From assembly GCA_024276675.1 (NCBI GenBank), contig JAJRWT010000098.1, forward strand, positions 21,757 through 85,756: a DNA stretch of 64,000 nt, given 5' to 3'. This document shows positions 1-8,537 of the stretch, in pieces (within the stretch, counting starts at the first letter, position 1; every line of letters starts with the position of its first letter). The translations under genes and the position numbers were made by a program. The stretch comes from Myxococcota bacterium. Lineage in GTDB: Bacteria; Myxococcota_A; UBA796; JAFGLY01. The notes beneath the pieces are model-generated. The model saw nothing but the letters and a program-made list of their open reading frames with translations. It made no database searches and was not told the DNA's origin.

Positions 1-204
1 CCCCTGCTCACCGATCGCGGCGCATCCGTCGCCCGGTTGTATCGAGCAGCCATCCAACTGCCATTGCATCCCATGATCATCCCCACCGCCTACCTGGTAA
101 ACCCAAACAAGAAGATCCGTCTCGCCAACAGGGGAACCCCCGCGCTGGAGGCCATCTACCGCTCCATCCAGGCCCTGCGGGAGACCACCCGTGGTGGAAT
201 GTAG
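1..204 (+). CDS. Peroxiredoxin/thioredoxin-like protein, C-terminal fragment
   Basis: Only the last 67 residues are in the window; the gene begins upstream. The reading frame is open from base 1 to a TAG stop. The visible part contains PTAYLVNPNKKIRLANRG, which resembles the C-terminal strand-turn-strand of the AhpC/TSA and TlpA-like thioredoxin fold, where a cis-Pro-Thr precedes a strand and a charged turn. The catalytic cysteine region would lie upstream and cannot be seen. The next gene starts inside its last codons with a 14-base overlap, so the two are probably cotranscribed. The family call is an inference from a short segment. Confidence 0.5.
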   Translation, partial: PLLTDRGASVARLYRAAIQLPLHPMIIPTAYLVNPNKKIRLANRGTPALEAIYRSIQALRETTRGGM

Positions 205-1033
205 ACCAGGAGCCGGCTCGGGGAATCGCCCTGTCATCGCGGTGACCTGTGAGCGTCGCATGGCCAGCCCATGCCCTGATGCAACGCAGGAGCCCCAAGA
301 AAGAGTTCGTCCCTTCCGGCCCGAAATAGCCCTCCGCCGTCATTATGCAGACACCCTGGCAGAGTTTGGCTGTCTCCCTCTGCTGTTGGCTCCCACGGAA
401 CCAGGGATGGCCGATCTCCTGGAGTGGGCCTCGGGCAATACGCAGGGCCTTCTCATCAGCGGGGGCATCATTGACATTGACCCTGCCACCTACGGCCAAG
501 AGCCTTTGATCCATTATGACTCTTTCGACAGCGCGAGAACCCAGATGGAACTTGGCCTGGCCAGATCGTTCATGGAACGGGGGCTGCCGGTGCTGGGAAT
601 ATGCGGAGGCATGCAGGTTCTGGCCGTGGCAACCGGGGGGAGCCTGCTGCAGGACCTGTACCTCCAGATGCCCGGGGCCCTGGAACATCAGCAACCCACC
701 GATCCCAGCACTCCATGGCACGAAGTTCGACTACAGCCCGGCCTTCTGCACCGCGCCTACGGCACTCGACGCATCATGGTCAACTCCACCCACCACCAGG
801 CCGTGGCGGATCCCGGTGCATTACAGGTGTCCGGAAGGGCACCCGACGGAGTCATCGAAGCCATTGAACTACGGGATCACCCTTTCTGCGTCGGTGTCCA
901 GTGGCATCCTGAAGCTCTGGCACCCCGTTACAAGGGCTCCCTCGACATCTACAAGGCCTTCTGCGAAACCGCCAGGATCCGAGCGGGCAGCCTCCCAACG
1001 CATACCTTGGCCCGGGAGCGCTCCAATCAATAG
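191..1033 (+). CDS. Class I glutamine amidotransferase-like hydrolase (PuuD/peptidase C26 family)
   Basis: This 280-residue protein belongs to the gamma-glutamyl hydrolase type of class I amidotransferase fold, which cleaves gamma-glutamyl amide bonds in the cytoplasm, for example gamma-glutamyl-GABA in putrescine breakdown. The nucleophile elbow GICGGMQ places the catalytic Cys at residue 138, and QWHPEA supplies His239 and Glu241, completing the triad. The N-terminal strand PVIAVTC is typical of the family. That strand lies upstream of the first ATG, so I chose the GTG start at 191, which overlaps the preceding gene by 14 bases. The length is slightly above the usual 240-260. The 3' end overlaps the convergent gene by 7 bases. 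The exact substrate cannot be told from sequence. Confidence 0.85.
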   Translation: MVECRPGAGSGNRPVIAVTCERRMASPCPDATQEPQERVRPFRPEIALRRHYADTLAEFGCLPLLLAPTEPGMADLLEWASGNTQGLLISGGIIDIDPATYGQEPLIHYDSFDSARTQMELGLARSFMERGLPVLGICGGMQVLAVATGGSLLQDLYLQMPGALEHQQPTDPSTPWHEVRLQPGLLHRAYGTRRIMVNSTHHQAVADPGALQVSGRAPDGVIEAIELRDHPFCVGVQWHPEALAPRYKGSLDIYKAFCETARIRAGSLPTHTLARERSNQ

Positions 1034-2484
1034 CCGCCGCTGGTGAGGAAGTCTACGATGGAGATACGTTGAAGGTAGAAGCGTGATGCTTCCCTGGGGT
1101 CGAGCTTCCTGGCACGCCGGCGTCCGGAATCGTCCTGGATGATCACGTCCAGGTATGGAACCTCCAGGTCGAAATGGCGTATGTATTTTCCGGTGACCAA
1201 GCCGATGGCGGCCAGCTCGCGGTCCAGTTCCCCTTCGCGGCCCTGGTACCAGATCCTGATACCGGCTTCCTGGGGCATGTCGGAGTGACGCCCGCCCCAA
1301 CGGATCACCGAGGCGTCGATACTTATGACCTTCAACCTGAACCGTGACAGTTCCACCAACAGAGCCGATTCCAGGGCTTCGTCGTTGTCGACGGGCAGGA
1401 TGCCATCCATCAGACGGGTTCTGAGATCGTCTTCCATTGCGCCGTAGATCTCTACTCCGGACGCGGAGACATCTATTCCGCCCGACGCGGATTCGACTGT
1501 GGTGGCTGGCTTGGAGGCCGCTGTGGATGGGCTGATGGTCCGACTACCAGAGGAGCGCGACGTTGAGGACGAGGTGGTGGAGGGGAGCTTTTCGTAGACG
1601 AGACTCGCCTCGTGCCGCACATAGTAGAGGGTGACCAACAACAACAGCAGCAGTGGTGCGAGCACCAGGGACAGGCTGGAGATCCGCACGGATGGCCGGG
1701 GGGGCTGCGGAGTACTCTGCCCCATGCCGGCGAGAAGGAGCGCCGGATCGACGGAAGGGGAGGGAATGGAATCGGGCTCCTGGATTCTTGGGGCCAGGGT
1801 AGCGTTTCCATCATGTTGTCGCCGAACCTGCCTCGTACCGGGGAAGGCGATCACCTGGCCGCGGGTCTGCCCGAAGTTCTTGGCCAGGTTCCTGGAGCTG
1901 CCGGAGGGATGCCCGGGAGAGGGTGGGCTGGGAGCAGGTGAAAACTCACCGGGAGGGCATTCGGAGTCGGGATCGCCGGGGGCGGGGGCCTGGGTTTCGT
2001 GGGATCCACCAGCAGCGCCAGGAGAATTCGCTGCGGGTGATGTCCCGGAATCTTCGGAAGGTTTTACAGTGGTTCCGGATCGCGTGGACTTGCTCCAGAA
2101 TCCTTCGCTCTCGTCGTCGGTGATCTGGGACTGTTCCAGGGGTTCTCGGGGTGGAGAGATAGCGCGCGGAGAACTGGAGGCGGTTCTTTTTGAACCGGGA
2201 GGAACCGAAGGAGTTGTCGAAGCTCTGGAGGCTGGCGGCATGGGGCCACTGTCGTGGCCGTTGGGGGGGGACGGGCGTTCACGGGCCAGCTCGCGAATCT
2301 CCGCGTACCTTTCGAAAGCGCATTTCAAAGCTGGGAGACCGCCGGCGGGCAACCATTCGCCCGCTTCCGGGTCGAATACCTTTTCTTCCGGCTCGAGGCC
2401 CCCCTCCATGATCAGACGCTCCAACGCGGGAAGGCCCGCGATGGGGAACTCCAGACCGTCTCTACGTATGCGGTAGAAGCTCAT
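1027..2484 (-). CDS. Membrane protein with N-terminal GYF-2-like domain and low-complexity linker
   Basis: The gene encodes 485 residues of unknown function. Residues 1 to about 58 contain a compact tryptophan-bearing segment (EAGEWLPAGGLP) that resembles the small GYF_2/DUF4339 domain found at the start of many bacterial membrane proteins. A long Pro/Ser/Gly-rich linker of about 200 residues follows. A single hydrophobic helix (SLVLAPLLLLLLVTLYYV) lies near residues 280-300. A mixed alpha/beta C-terminal region of about 150 residues should then lie on the other side of the membrane. The gene is downstream of the OmpA and thrombospondin-repeat genes on the same strand, 133 bases after the latter, so it may share their transcript. 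The GYF-2 assignment is tentative. Confidence 0.75.
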   Translation of the reverse strand: MSFYRIRRDGLEFPIAGLPALERLIMEGGLEPEEKVFDPEAGEWLPAGGLPALKCAFERYAEIRELARERPSPPNGHDSGPMPPASRASTTPSVPPGSKRTASSSPRAISPPREPLEQSQITDDESEGFWSKSTRSGTTVKPSEDSGTSPAANSPGAAGGSHETQAPAPGDPDSECPPGEFSPAPSPPSPGHPSGSSRNLAKNFGQTRGQVIAFPGTRQVRRQHDGNATLAPRIQEPDSIPSPSVDPALLLAGMGQSTPQPPRPSVRISSLSLVLAPLLLLLLVTLYYVRHEASLVYEKLPSTTSSSTSRSSGSRTISPSTAASKPATTVESASGGIDVSASGVEIYGAMEDDLRTRLMDGILPVDNDEALESALLVELSRFRLKVISIDASVIRWGGRHSDMPQEAGIRIWYQGREGELDRELAAIGLVTGKYIRHFDLEVPYLDVIIQDDSGRRRARKLDPREASRFYLQRISIVDFLTSGGY

Positions 2485-2617
2485 GGTCGTGGCATGACTC
2501 CGCGCCCCCCATAGCAGCCGGGGGTCTGGTCAATCCATTGGGCGTCGATCCTGGGTGGCGTTGGGCGAAAAATGCCCGGGAAAGAGAACCTGTGGGCGAG
2601 AACCCGTGACAGGCCGG

Positions 2618-3889
2618 TCAGTGTTTCCTGCCCTGTAGTCTACGGCGTACTCCCAGCCAACTCAAGAAGAAAACCAGCATGGAGGTGGAGCCGGGGAGCC
2701 CGCCTGGTTCAGAGCAGCCAACCGGGGGACCGGCTCCCCGCAACGCGATCTCCACGTCACAGGCATCGCCGATGAGATCGCCATCTGAATCAGCCTGGTC
2801 CGGGTTGGAGACGTCGGGGCAGTTATCGCAGAGATCTCCCCACCCGTCTTCGTCGACATCGTCCAGGGAACCCGTGCCGTCGTGGAGGCAGGGGTCGCAG
2901 TCGTCGCCTATGCCATCGCCGTCGGTGTCCAGTTGGGCCACGTTGTAGACATCGGGGCAATTGTCGCAGGCGTCACCCAGACCATCGCCATCGGTGTCGT
3001 CCTGGCCCGGGTCCATGACGTTGGGGCAGATGTCGCAGGAGTCGCCCAGTCCATCGGAATCGGCGTCGGTCTGCAGAGGGTTGTTTTCCTGGATGCAGTT
3101 GTCGCATTCGTCACCGACGCCGTCGTCGTCCTGGTCTGCCTGGTCGGGGTTGGGGGTTTCCTGGCAGTTGTCGCATTCGTCGCCGACGCCGTCGTCGTCT
3201 TCGTCGTCTTGATCCTTGTTTTCGTACTCTGGGCAGTTGTCGCAGTCATCGCCGATTTCGTCCTCGTCGACATCGTCCTGCCAGGGATTGGCGACATCGG
3301 GGCAGTTGTCGCACTCGTCGCCCAGGCCGTCACCGTCGGAGTCGAGCTGCTTGGGATCGTAGTCGTACACGCAAATGTCGCAGTAGTCCCCCCAGCCGTC
3401 GAAATCGTAGTCGTACTGGGTTGGGTTGTAGGTACAGACGCAGTTGTCGCAGATGTCGCCAACGTTGTCGCAGTCGGCGTCTTCCTGGTCGGGGTTGAAG
3501 TCTTCGCCGCAGTTGTCACAGCGCAGCATCGCATACAGGTCGGGCCAGCCGTCGTCCCCGTAGATCGCGATGGTGCCGTAGCCCAGGAGATCGCCATCCT
3601 TGTCCACTCCGTAGGCGTAGACGAAATAGCTACAGCCGAAAGAGGTATAGTCGTAGAAGTAGTCGCCGTTGGCGAAGTCTTCACCGTACTTTTCCACTAT
3701 GGCCTGGCATTCCGGGTCTTCCATGTCCATGATGGGTTCGTCCACGTAATCGATGTAGTTGCAGTTGTAGTCCTGCTCCAACAGGGCGAAACAGCCATCT
3801 CCCAGGCCCTCGCAGATGACCTCGTCACCGGTGCCTCCTCCGGCCCACGAGAGATTGAAGAATGCCATCAGGAATATCAGTAGGGTCAT
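2618..3889 (-). CDS. Exported thrombospondin type 3 repeat protein with C-terminal sorting tail
   Basis: This 423-residue exported protein has a short signal peptide (first 16 residues ending LSWA) and a Cys-containing N-terminal domain. Eleven consecutive 23-residue units follow, of the form CDNCP..NP.Q.D.DGDGxGDxCD. These are thrombospondin type 3 repeats, whose Asp side chains and paired Cys bind calcium in known members. The C terminus has a Cys, a short Gly/Pro/Ser linker, a hydrophobic stretch (MLVFFLSWLGV) and an Arg/Lys cluster. This is the architecture of MYXO-CTERM and GlyGly-CTERM sorting tags, suggesting surface anchoring. It starts 3 bases after the OmpA-family gene stops and is surely cotranscribed with it. 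The 69-base repeat period makes the DNA itself repetitive. Confidence 0.88.
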   Translation of the reverse strand: MTLLIFLMAFFNLSWAGGGTGDEVICEGLGDGCFALLEQDYNCNYIDYVDEPIMDMEDPECQAIVEKYGEDFANGDYFYDYTSFGCSYFVYAYGVDKDGDLLGYGTIAIYGDDGWPDLYAMLRCDNCGEDFNPDQEDADCDNVGDICDNCVCTYNPTQYDYDFDGWGDYCDICVYDYDPKQLDSDGDGLGDECDNCPDVANPWQDDVDEDEIGDDCDNCPEYENKDQDDEDDDGVGDECDNCQETPNPDQADQDDDGVGDECDNCIQENNPLQTDADSDGLGDSCDICPNVMDPGQDDTDGDGLGDACDNCPDVYNVAQLDTDGDGIGDDCDPCLHDGTGSLDDVDEDGWGDLCDNCPDVSNPDQADSDGDLIGDACDVEIALRGAGPPVGCSEPGGLPGSTSMLVFFLSWLGVRRRLQGRKH

Positions 3890-3892
3890 GTT

Positions 3893-5803
3893 CTACTCCC
3901 TGTCATTGGAATGGCTGGCCGGATCTTCCGCCGAAGACGGTGATTCCGTGGCTGGCTGTGGTTGGGTGTCGTCGGTTCCTGGTTGGGATTCCTGCTCTGT
4001 GCTTGCTGGAGGGGACCCCGCGGGTTCCGAGGAATCGCTGCTGGAGGGTCCTTCTGCTGACTGTGCTCCTGACTCTGGTTCTTGTTCTTCCACGGAGTCT
4101 TCGTCGGGGTCGGTGTTGGATGCGTCGGATGCATCCGACGGTTGGGACTTCTTTTTGCTGTTTTTGCTGCCGTTGGTCGAGGTGTCGGACCTGATGATGT
4201 CCACTTCGGGGATCTCGGCTTCGTCGTCGAGGGCTTCTTTGAAGGTCGCCGAGTCAGGGGTGTCGTCAACCTGGGTTGGCTCCTGGACGATCTCTTCGAT
4301 GAGGATGGGATTGGCATCGGTGGAGAGCATCTTGTCACCCATCTTGGGAGGCTCGATGGCTTCGCCACTCCATGGTAGCACAATGGGATCGCCGCTGTCA
4401 GCATTGGCGATATCCAGGTAGTCCCGTACCTTGAGGATGTGGAACTCCACGCGCCGGTTCTTTGCAAGGGCTTCTTCGGAATCCCCCTGGATGATGGGGA
4501 CGGTTTCGCCCAGCCCGCGGTAGCTCAGCCGGTCCGGGCGGACGCCATCGGCTATGAGCGCTTCGTATATACGTTCCGCACGAGAGTTTGAAAGGTCGTA
4601 GTTGTACTGGTTTGTGCCTTCGGCGCTGGCGTGACCCTCGATGACCAGGTGTTCGATCTGTGGGTAGTCGTTCATGACCAGGGCCACGGCGTCGAGGGTA
4701 GGGTAGGACTCGGGCAGGATGTTGGAGGTGGCGAACTCGAACTGGATGGGATCCCTGATGACGATCCTGCCCTGGTGGACCTGGGCGAGTTGGCCTTCTT
4801 CCCACTGGATTTCACGGTCGGGGCCCTCGGCTTCGTTCACTGCAACGGCTACTTGTTTCTTGGGGGGGACTTCGACGACGATGGGCGCCTTGGGCGGTGG
4901 TGGTGCTGGCGGCAGGCGGAGGAATGTGGCGAGCACCCTAAGGTCGGCGGCCCCGTAGCCATTGTCCAGGGCTGTACCCACGGCCAGGTCCAACTGGCCC
5001 GTGTAGGGAATCCTGTAGCGGAGGCCGGCCTTCAACTCGGCCGGGTTTTCCGCGCCTGGTTGCATGAAGTTTGCGGTGCCATTGCGTGCGGTTGCTTCCA
5101 CGATGATGGATGTACGATCCGAAAAGGGAATGATTCCCGCCAGTCCGCTGGTGAATTCGTTGCCAAGGACGAAGTCGGCTTCGCTGTTGGTCAGGTTTCT
5201 CCAGATGAACCCGACGCTTCCCAGCAGGCGGACCGGACCGGTGTCGACATCTACCAGGATGCTGGGGGCGTAGCGCATGGAGTCCTCGGAGGCCCAGCTC
5301 TGCTCAGTGCCCGTGGGGACGAACAGGTCCAGCCTGGGGCCCAGCTTGAAACGGGGCCGCCGGATGATGGCGGACTTGAAGCCAAAATCCAGGTCGCCCA
5401 TGGCCAGTTGGGACTCGGGTGCCACCAGCACGTTTTCGCCAGGATCCTGGTAGAGACCGTTGATGCGAAGAAATGCCGTGGTGGCTTCGGTGAGGCTCAT
5501 GGAGCCAACCAGGTGGAGCGTGTTCCTGGTGAGGATGGCAGCACCGGCCGAGACGCCGTTTTCGAAGTACTCCAGGGGCATGCGCTCCATCTGCACACCT
5601 ATTCCACCCAGGAAACGCCAGCGTTCAGCCGCCGCCGGAGTATCCACGGCGAAGGCTCCTTCAGGCGAGAGTACGGGGTAGACCAGTTGGGTGTCGGCGG
5701 AACGTTCTACTGCCAGTGCTGATGGAGACAAGGTAAGAGAGCCCAGCGCGAGAAGCGTCAGGACGTTCCACCCAGTGGAGCAAGAGCGGGAGCAGGTATT
5801 CAT
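3893..5803 (-). CDS. OmpA-family outer-membrane protein with acidic C-terminal tail
   Basis: The protein has 636 residues. A signal peptide ends near residue 31 (SPSALA). Residues about 35-300 contain alternating-hydrophobicity strands consistent with an outer-membrane beta-barrel. A Pro-rich hinge (PPAPPPPKAP) follows. Residues about 355-470 form an OmpA C-terminal peptidoglycan-binding domain, with FEFATSNILP, the EGHASAEG segment and NRRVEFHI. Unusually, about 160 residues follow that domain, ending in a Ser/Pro/Asp/Glu-rich low-complexity tail. Known OmpA domains tether the outer membrane to peptidoglycan by binding diaminopimelate. It is the first gene of an operon with the thrombospondin-repeat gene, so the two may work together at the cell surface (inference). 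Confidence 0.9.
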   Translation of the reverse strand: MNTCSRSCSTGWNVLTLLALGSLTLSPSALAVERSADTQLVYPVLSPEGAFAVDTPAAAERWRFLGGIGVQMERMPLEYFENGVSAGAAILTRNTLHLVGSMSLTEATTAFLRINGLYQDPGENVLVAPESQLAMGDLDFGFKSAIIRRPRFKLGPRLDLFVPTGTEQSWASEDSMRYAPSILVDVDTGPVRLLGSVGFIWRNLTNSEADFVLGNEFTSGLAGIIPFSDRTSIIVEATARNGTANFMQPGAENPAELKAGLRYRIPYTGQLDLAVGTALDNGYGAADLRVLATFLRLPPAPPPPKAPIVVEVPPKKQVAVAVNEAEGPDREIQWEEGQLAQVHQGRIVIRDPIQFEFATSNILPESYPTLDAVALVMNDYPQIEHLVIEGHASAEGTNQYNYDLSNSRAERIYEALIADGVRPDRLSYRGLGETVPIIQGDSEEALAKNRRVEFHILKVRDYLDIANADSGDPIVLPWSGEAIEPPKMGDKMLSTDANPILIEEIVQEPTQVDDTPDSATFKEALDDEAEIPEVDIIRSDTSTNGSKNSKKKSQPSDASDASNTDPDEDSVEEQEPESGAQSAEGPSSSDSSEPAGSPPASTEQESQPGTDDTQPQPATESPSSAEDPASHSNDRE

Positions 5804-5925
5804 GGAGTGATCCTCTGGGGCCTACAGGAAGAGGAGTTTCTGGGTGTTCCCGGGATGATACGGGGCGATTTTAGCTCGATTGGACTATCTTTTGCCACAA
5901 TCTCTTTGCGAACGGGGCACTTTTC

Positions 5926-6276
5926 TCAGGAATGGGGCTCTTTATTGAGGGAATCGCGAAGGTTCCGGCGACGTTCCTCCAGGTCTTCACCGCCTCCAGC
6001 CCGGCTGTTCGCAAAGAGGGCTGTTCTGCGACGGTTGTTTTCAACGAAGTGCAAGGCGAACAAAATGGCGATCATATAGTTCAGGATGCGAAGGCCCGAG
6101 GAGATCCCCGGCAGACCACAGACAGACAAAAAAAGTACCGCAGCCAGGTTGAGGCCCTGGATGCTCCAGAACAGGGGCGCGGGGCAACCCCGTCCCAGCA
6201 ACGTCAATACCAGGCGGTTGCCCGCCAGGAGAGCGATGGTGACCAGCAGGGAACCCGTTGCCAGGTCCATGATCAA
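5926..6276 (-). CDS. Small three-helix membrane protein downstream of panC
   Basis: This is a 116-residue protein of unknown function. Three hydrophobic segments are visible (roughly residues 6-27, 33-55 and 62-80), followed by a highly charged, Arg/Glu-rich cytoplasmic-type tail. Its ATG overlaps the panC stop codon by 4 bases (ATGA), which indicates translational coupling to panC and supports it as a real gene. No motif links it to pantothenate metabolism; the connection is positional only. A transport or regulatory accessory role would be speculation. Confidence 0.65.
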   Translation of the reverse strand: MIMDLATGSLLVTIALLAGNRLVLTLLGRGCPAPLFWSIQGLNLAAVLFLSVCGLPGISSGLRILNYMIAILFALHFVENNRRRTALFANSRAGGGEDLEERRRNLRDSLNKEPHS

Positions 6277-7118
6277 GATACCTGTCCAATGGGAGTACTA
6301 GGGGGAAGCGATACGTTGTCTATGAGCCTGGTGCCATCCACCCACGCGGCCACCATGGCCCTCGCCGGAGCAGCGAGCGACCCGATGGGTTGGAGGGTCC
6401 GTTCGTTGACGATTTCCAGGTAGTCCAGCTTGTCGACGTCCAGGATCGACATGCCCAGGGATTTCAAGTGCTCCGGATCATCGGACTTGGCGTCCCGCAT
6501 GGCAAATAGCGCCCTGGACAAGCTCAGCGCCCTGCTACGGGCGGAGTGGGAGAGATAACGGTTGCGGCTCGACATCGCCAGGCCGTCGGGTTCACGAACC
6601 AAGGGACCAGCGAGTATTTCCACGTTCATGGCCAAGTCCGCCACCATTCTTCTGATCACCATGAGTTGTTGATAGTCCTTTTCGCCAAACACGGCCACAT
6701 GAGGAGCCACCAGCCCCAGCAGACGGGCCACCACGGTTGTCACCCCCGGGAAATGGCCCGGCCTCGTGGCGCCGCAAAGGCCGCGGGTCAACCTTCCCAC
6801 CTGGACGGTGGTTTCGAAACCGGGAGGATACAGGCGTGCAGGCATGAAGAGCAGGTCGACTCCGTGTGCTCGGCACCTGGCCACGTCGCCCTCGGGATCT
6901 CTCGGGTACAGATCCAGATCTTCGCCGGGACCGAACTGCAGGGGATTGACGAATATGGACACCACTAGCGAATCGCAGCGCTCGCGGGCGATATCCATCA
7001 GGCTGGTGTGGCCTCGGTGAAGGTAGCCCATGGTGGGAACGAAGCCTATTCGCGAGCCCCCAGAACGTCGCTGCTGGCTCCATCGGGACATGTCTGTCGG
7101 GTCGAAAATCTGCTTCAT
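6273..7118 (-). CDS. panC: Pantothenate synthetase
   Basis: PanC condenses pantoate with beta-alanine using ATP to give pantothenate, in the cytoplasm, as the last step of vitamin B5 synthesis. The 281-residue length matches the family. The nucleotidyltransferase HxGH motif is in PTMGYLHRGHTSLM. FVNPLQFGPGEDLDLYPRD, the GEKDYQQL segment and the late SSRNRYLS signature are all present. The start ATG is preceded by a GGAAAG element 8 bases upstream. The gene lies downstream of panB on the same strand, separated by about 450 bases that include a MITE-like repeat. It is coupled to a small membrane protein at its 3' end. Confidence 0.97.
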   Translation of the reverse strand: MKQIFDPTDMSRWSQQRRSGGSRIGFVPTMGYLHRGHTSLMDIARERCDSLVVSIFVNPLQFGPGEDLDLYPRDPEGDVARCRAHGVDLLFMPARLYPPGFETTVQVGRLTRGLCGATRPGHFPGVTTVVARLLGLVAPHVAVFGEKDYQQLMVIRRMVADLAMNVEILAGPLVREPDGLAMSSRNRYLSHSARSRALSLSRALFAMRDAKSDDPEHLKSLGMSILDVDKLDYLEIVNERTLQPIGSLAAPARAMVAAWVDGTRLIDNVSLPPSTPIGQVS

Positions 7119-7278
7119 TGGTGGTCTTTCCGTTGCTGTACATTGGGCGTTTCACAAGGTGTCACGGGAAGTGGCGACGACGCCGTCCGGGAGCCGGGAC
7201 AGAGCGCAGGGCCATGATCCCCACGCCTTTTCCTGCTGGAAGATGGGCCGGAAGTGTGTATTCAGGTATCGGCTCTGC

Positions 7279-7570
7279 GAGCCGTCGGGAAAAAAGAGGC
7301 TGCCTGAAACAGCCGGCTCGGGCCCCGGCGATGAGCGCCTGGCGCGTAGCGACCGCAACGGATGCCGGGCTCTGCTGGATATCTGGCGTTGAAGGCGTAT
7401 TGGAATACGTCGAAGCTCCTCCCCCCCAGGGGTGAGGCTGGGAGGGGGGAAAGCTCCTCCCCGCCAAGGGGTGAGGCTGGGAGGGGGGGAAGACGCTGCG
7501 CGATGTCCAGCAGGGCCCGGCGCAGTAACGACTGGCGTTCCGCATCGGGCCCGAGCTTGCCCGACGGCTC
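7279..7570 (+). repeat. MITE-like interspersed repeat, copy A (between panB and panC)
   Basis: The element is bounded by inverted ends GAGCCGTCGGG and CCCGACGGCTC. Its reverse complement closely matches the segment at 40541-40739, with blocks such as CAGCCGGCTCGGGCCCCGGCG, GGGCTCTGCTGGATATC, GGCGTTGAAGGCG and CCAGCAGGGCCC conserved in order. This copy carries an extra block of about 78 bases, 7413-7490. That block is two tandem 38-40 base units of the type AAGCTCCTCCCC...GGGAGGGGGGA, each able to fold back on itself. The right end abuts the panB stop codon. There is no transposase gene and no convincing coding frame. Short length, terminal inverted repeats and dispersed copies fit a miniature inverted-repeat element. 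Confidence 0.8.
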
Positions 7571-8407
7571 CTAGTACACCCTTGCGAGGCGAGGAGCCGG
7601 GTGTTTTCTGACAAAGCTATGTTCCACTCCAGGAAAAGTTCCTTCCCGCACATCTTGGATGTAGGCCTTCACGGCATCGGCCACGGGAGCCTCCAGTTCG
7701 GCGAACCTCTTGACGAACCGGGGTTTGAAGCTTGAATCCAGGCCCAGCAGATCGTTGCACACCAGCACCTGCCCGTCACAGCCCACGCCGGCGCCGATGC
7801 CGATTGTGGGGATGGCGAGTTCCTCGGTGATGCGGGATGCCAGGTCCGCCGGGACCATTTCAAGGACCAGGCAGAATGCACCGGCTTCTTCCACTGCAAG
7901 GGAGTCTTGGATGAGACGCTTTGCGGCTTCTGCTCCCCGGCCTTGAAGCCTGTAGCCACCGAGGGCGTGCAGCGACTGAGGGGTGAGGCCCACATGACCA
8001 ACCACCGGTATACCCGCCTGGACAATGGCTCGAATGGCAGCAGCGCTACGCTCTCCGCCTTCCAGCTTGACTGATTGCGCGTGGCCTTCCTTGATGATGC
8101 GGCCAGCGTTTTCCAGGGCCTGCGCGGGTGAGATCTGAAAGCTCATGAAAGGCAGGTCCACGGTCAAGTGAGCTTTTGTGAGTCCGCGGCTCACGCACCT
8201 GGAGTGGTAGATCATGTCTTCCAGGGTGACGGAGAGGGTGTCTTCCGCGCCCTGGACGACCATTCCCAGGCTGTCGCCCACCAGTACCATGTCCACGCCG
8301 GCCATATCCACGAGGCGCGCCATCGTGTAGTCGTAGGCAGTGATCATCGCGATTTTGTGGTTTTCGGCCTTCATTCGTTGAAGGTCCGGTACCGTTTTTC
8401 TGGGCAT
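7571..8407 (-). CDS. panB: 3-methyl-2-oxobutanoate hydroxymethyltransferase
   Basis: PanB transfers a hydroxymethyl group from 5,10-methylene-tetrahydrofolate to ketoisovalerate, giving ketopantoate, the committed step of pantothenate synthesis. The protein begins MPRKTVPDLQRMK and shows ITAYDYTMARLVD, VLVGDSLGMVVQG, the LEGG segment and GVGCDGQVLVCNDLLG, all characteristic of the metal-binding TIM barrel. I chose the ATG at 8407, preceded by GGGAG, giving 278 residues. A longer frame with 30 extra residues exists but does not resemble PanB. Copy A of the interspersed repeat lies immediately after its stop and separates it from panC. Confidence 0.97.
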   Translation of the reverse strand: MPRKTVPDLQRMKAENHKIAMITAYDYTMARLVDMAGVDMVLVGDSLGMVVQGAEDTLSVTLEDMIYHSRCVSRGLTKAHLTVDLPFMSFQISPAQALENAGRIIKEGHAQSVKLEGGERSAAAIRAIVQAGIPVVGHVGLTPQSLHALGGYRLQGRGAEAAKRLIQDSLAVEEAGAFCLVLEMVPADLASRITEELAIPTIGIGAGVGCDGQVLVCNDLLGLDSSFKPRFVKRFAELEAPVADAVKAYIQDVREGTFPGVEHSFVRKHPAPRLARVY

Positions 8408-8537
8408 TTCGTGCTCCCGTTGGAATCCCCGAACGTGCTCCTCCCGGCTGCGCCAGCAGTCCAGGGGAAAGGGGATTGGTTTGTCGGCGAGCGGCACGGG
8501 GAAATCCCACGCCAGCCATCACCGAACCGTATCTAAC

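Noticed and set aside
1631..2476. Plus-strand frame of 281 codons opposite the GYF-2-like gene
   Set aside because: Mirrors the low-complexity linker on the other strand; no recognisable motif or signal.
2760..3530. Tandem 69-base repeats considered as a CRISPR array
   Set aside because: The repeats are in frame, encode thrombospondin type 3 units and lack unique spacers.
2882..3883. Long plus-strand frame (333 codons) opposite the thrombospondin repeats
   Set aside because: It is antisense to a well-supported repeat gene; its Val/Ala-rich product is the expected complement of Asp/Gly-rich codons.
4631..5722. Plus-strand frame of 363 codons opposite the OmpA-family gene
   Set aside because: Antisense shadow; the minus strand shows signal peptide, barrel and OmpA domain.
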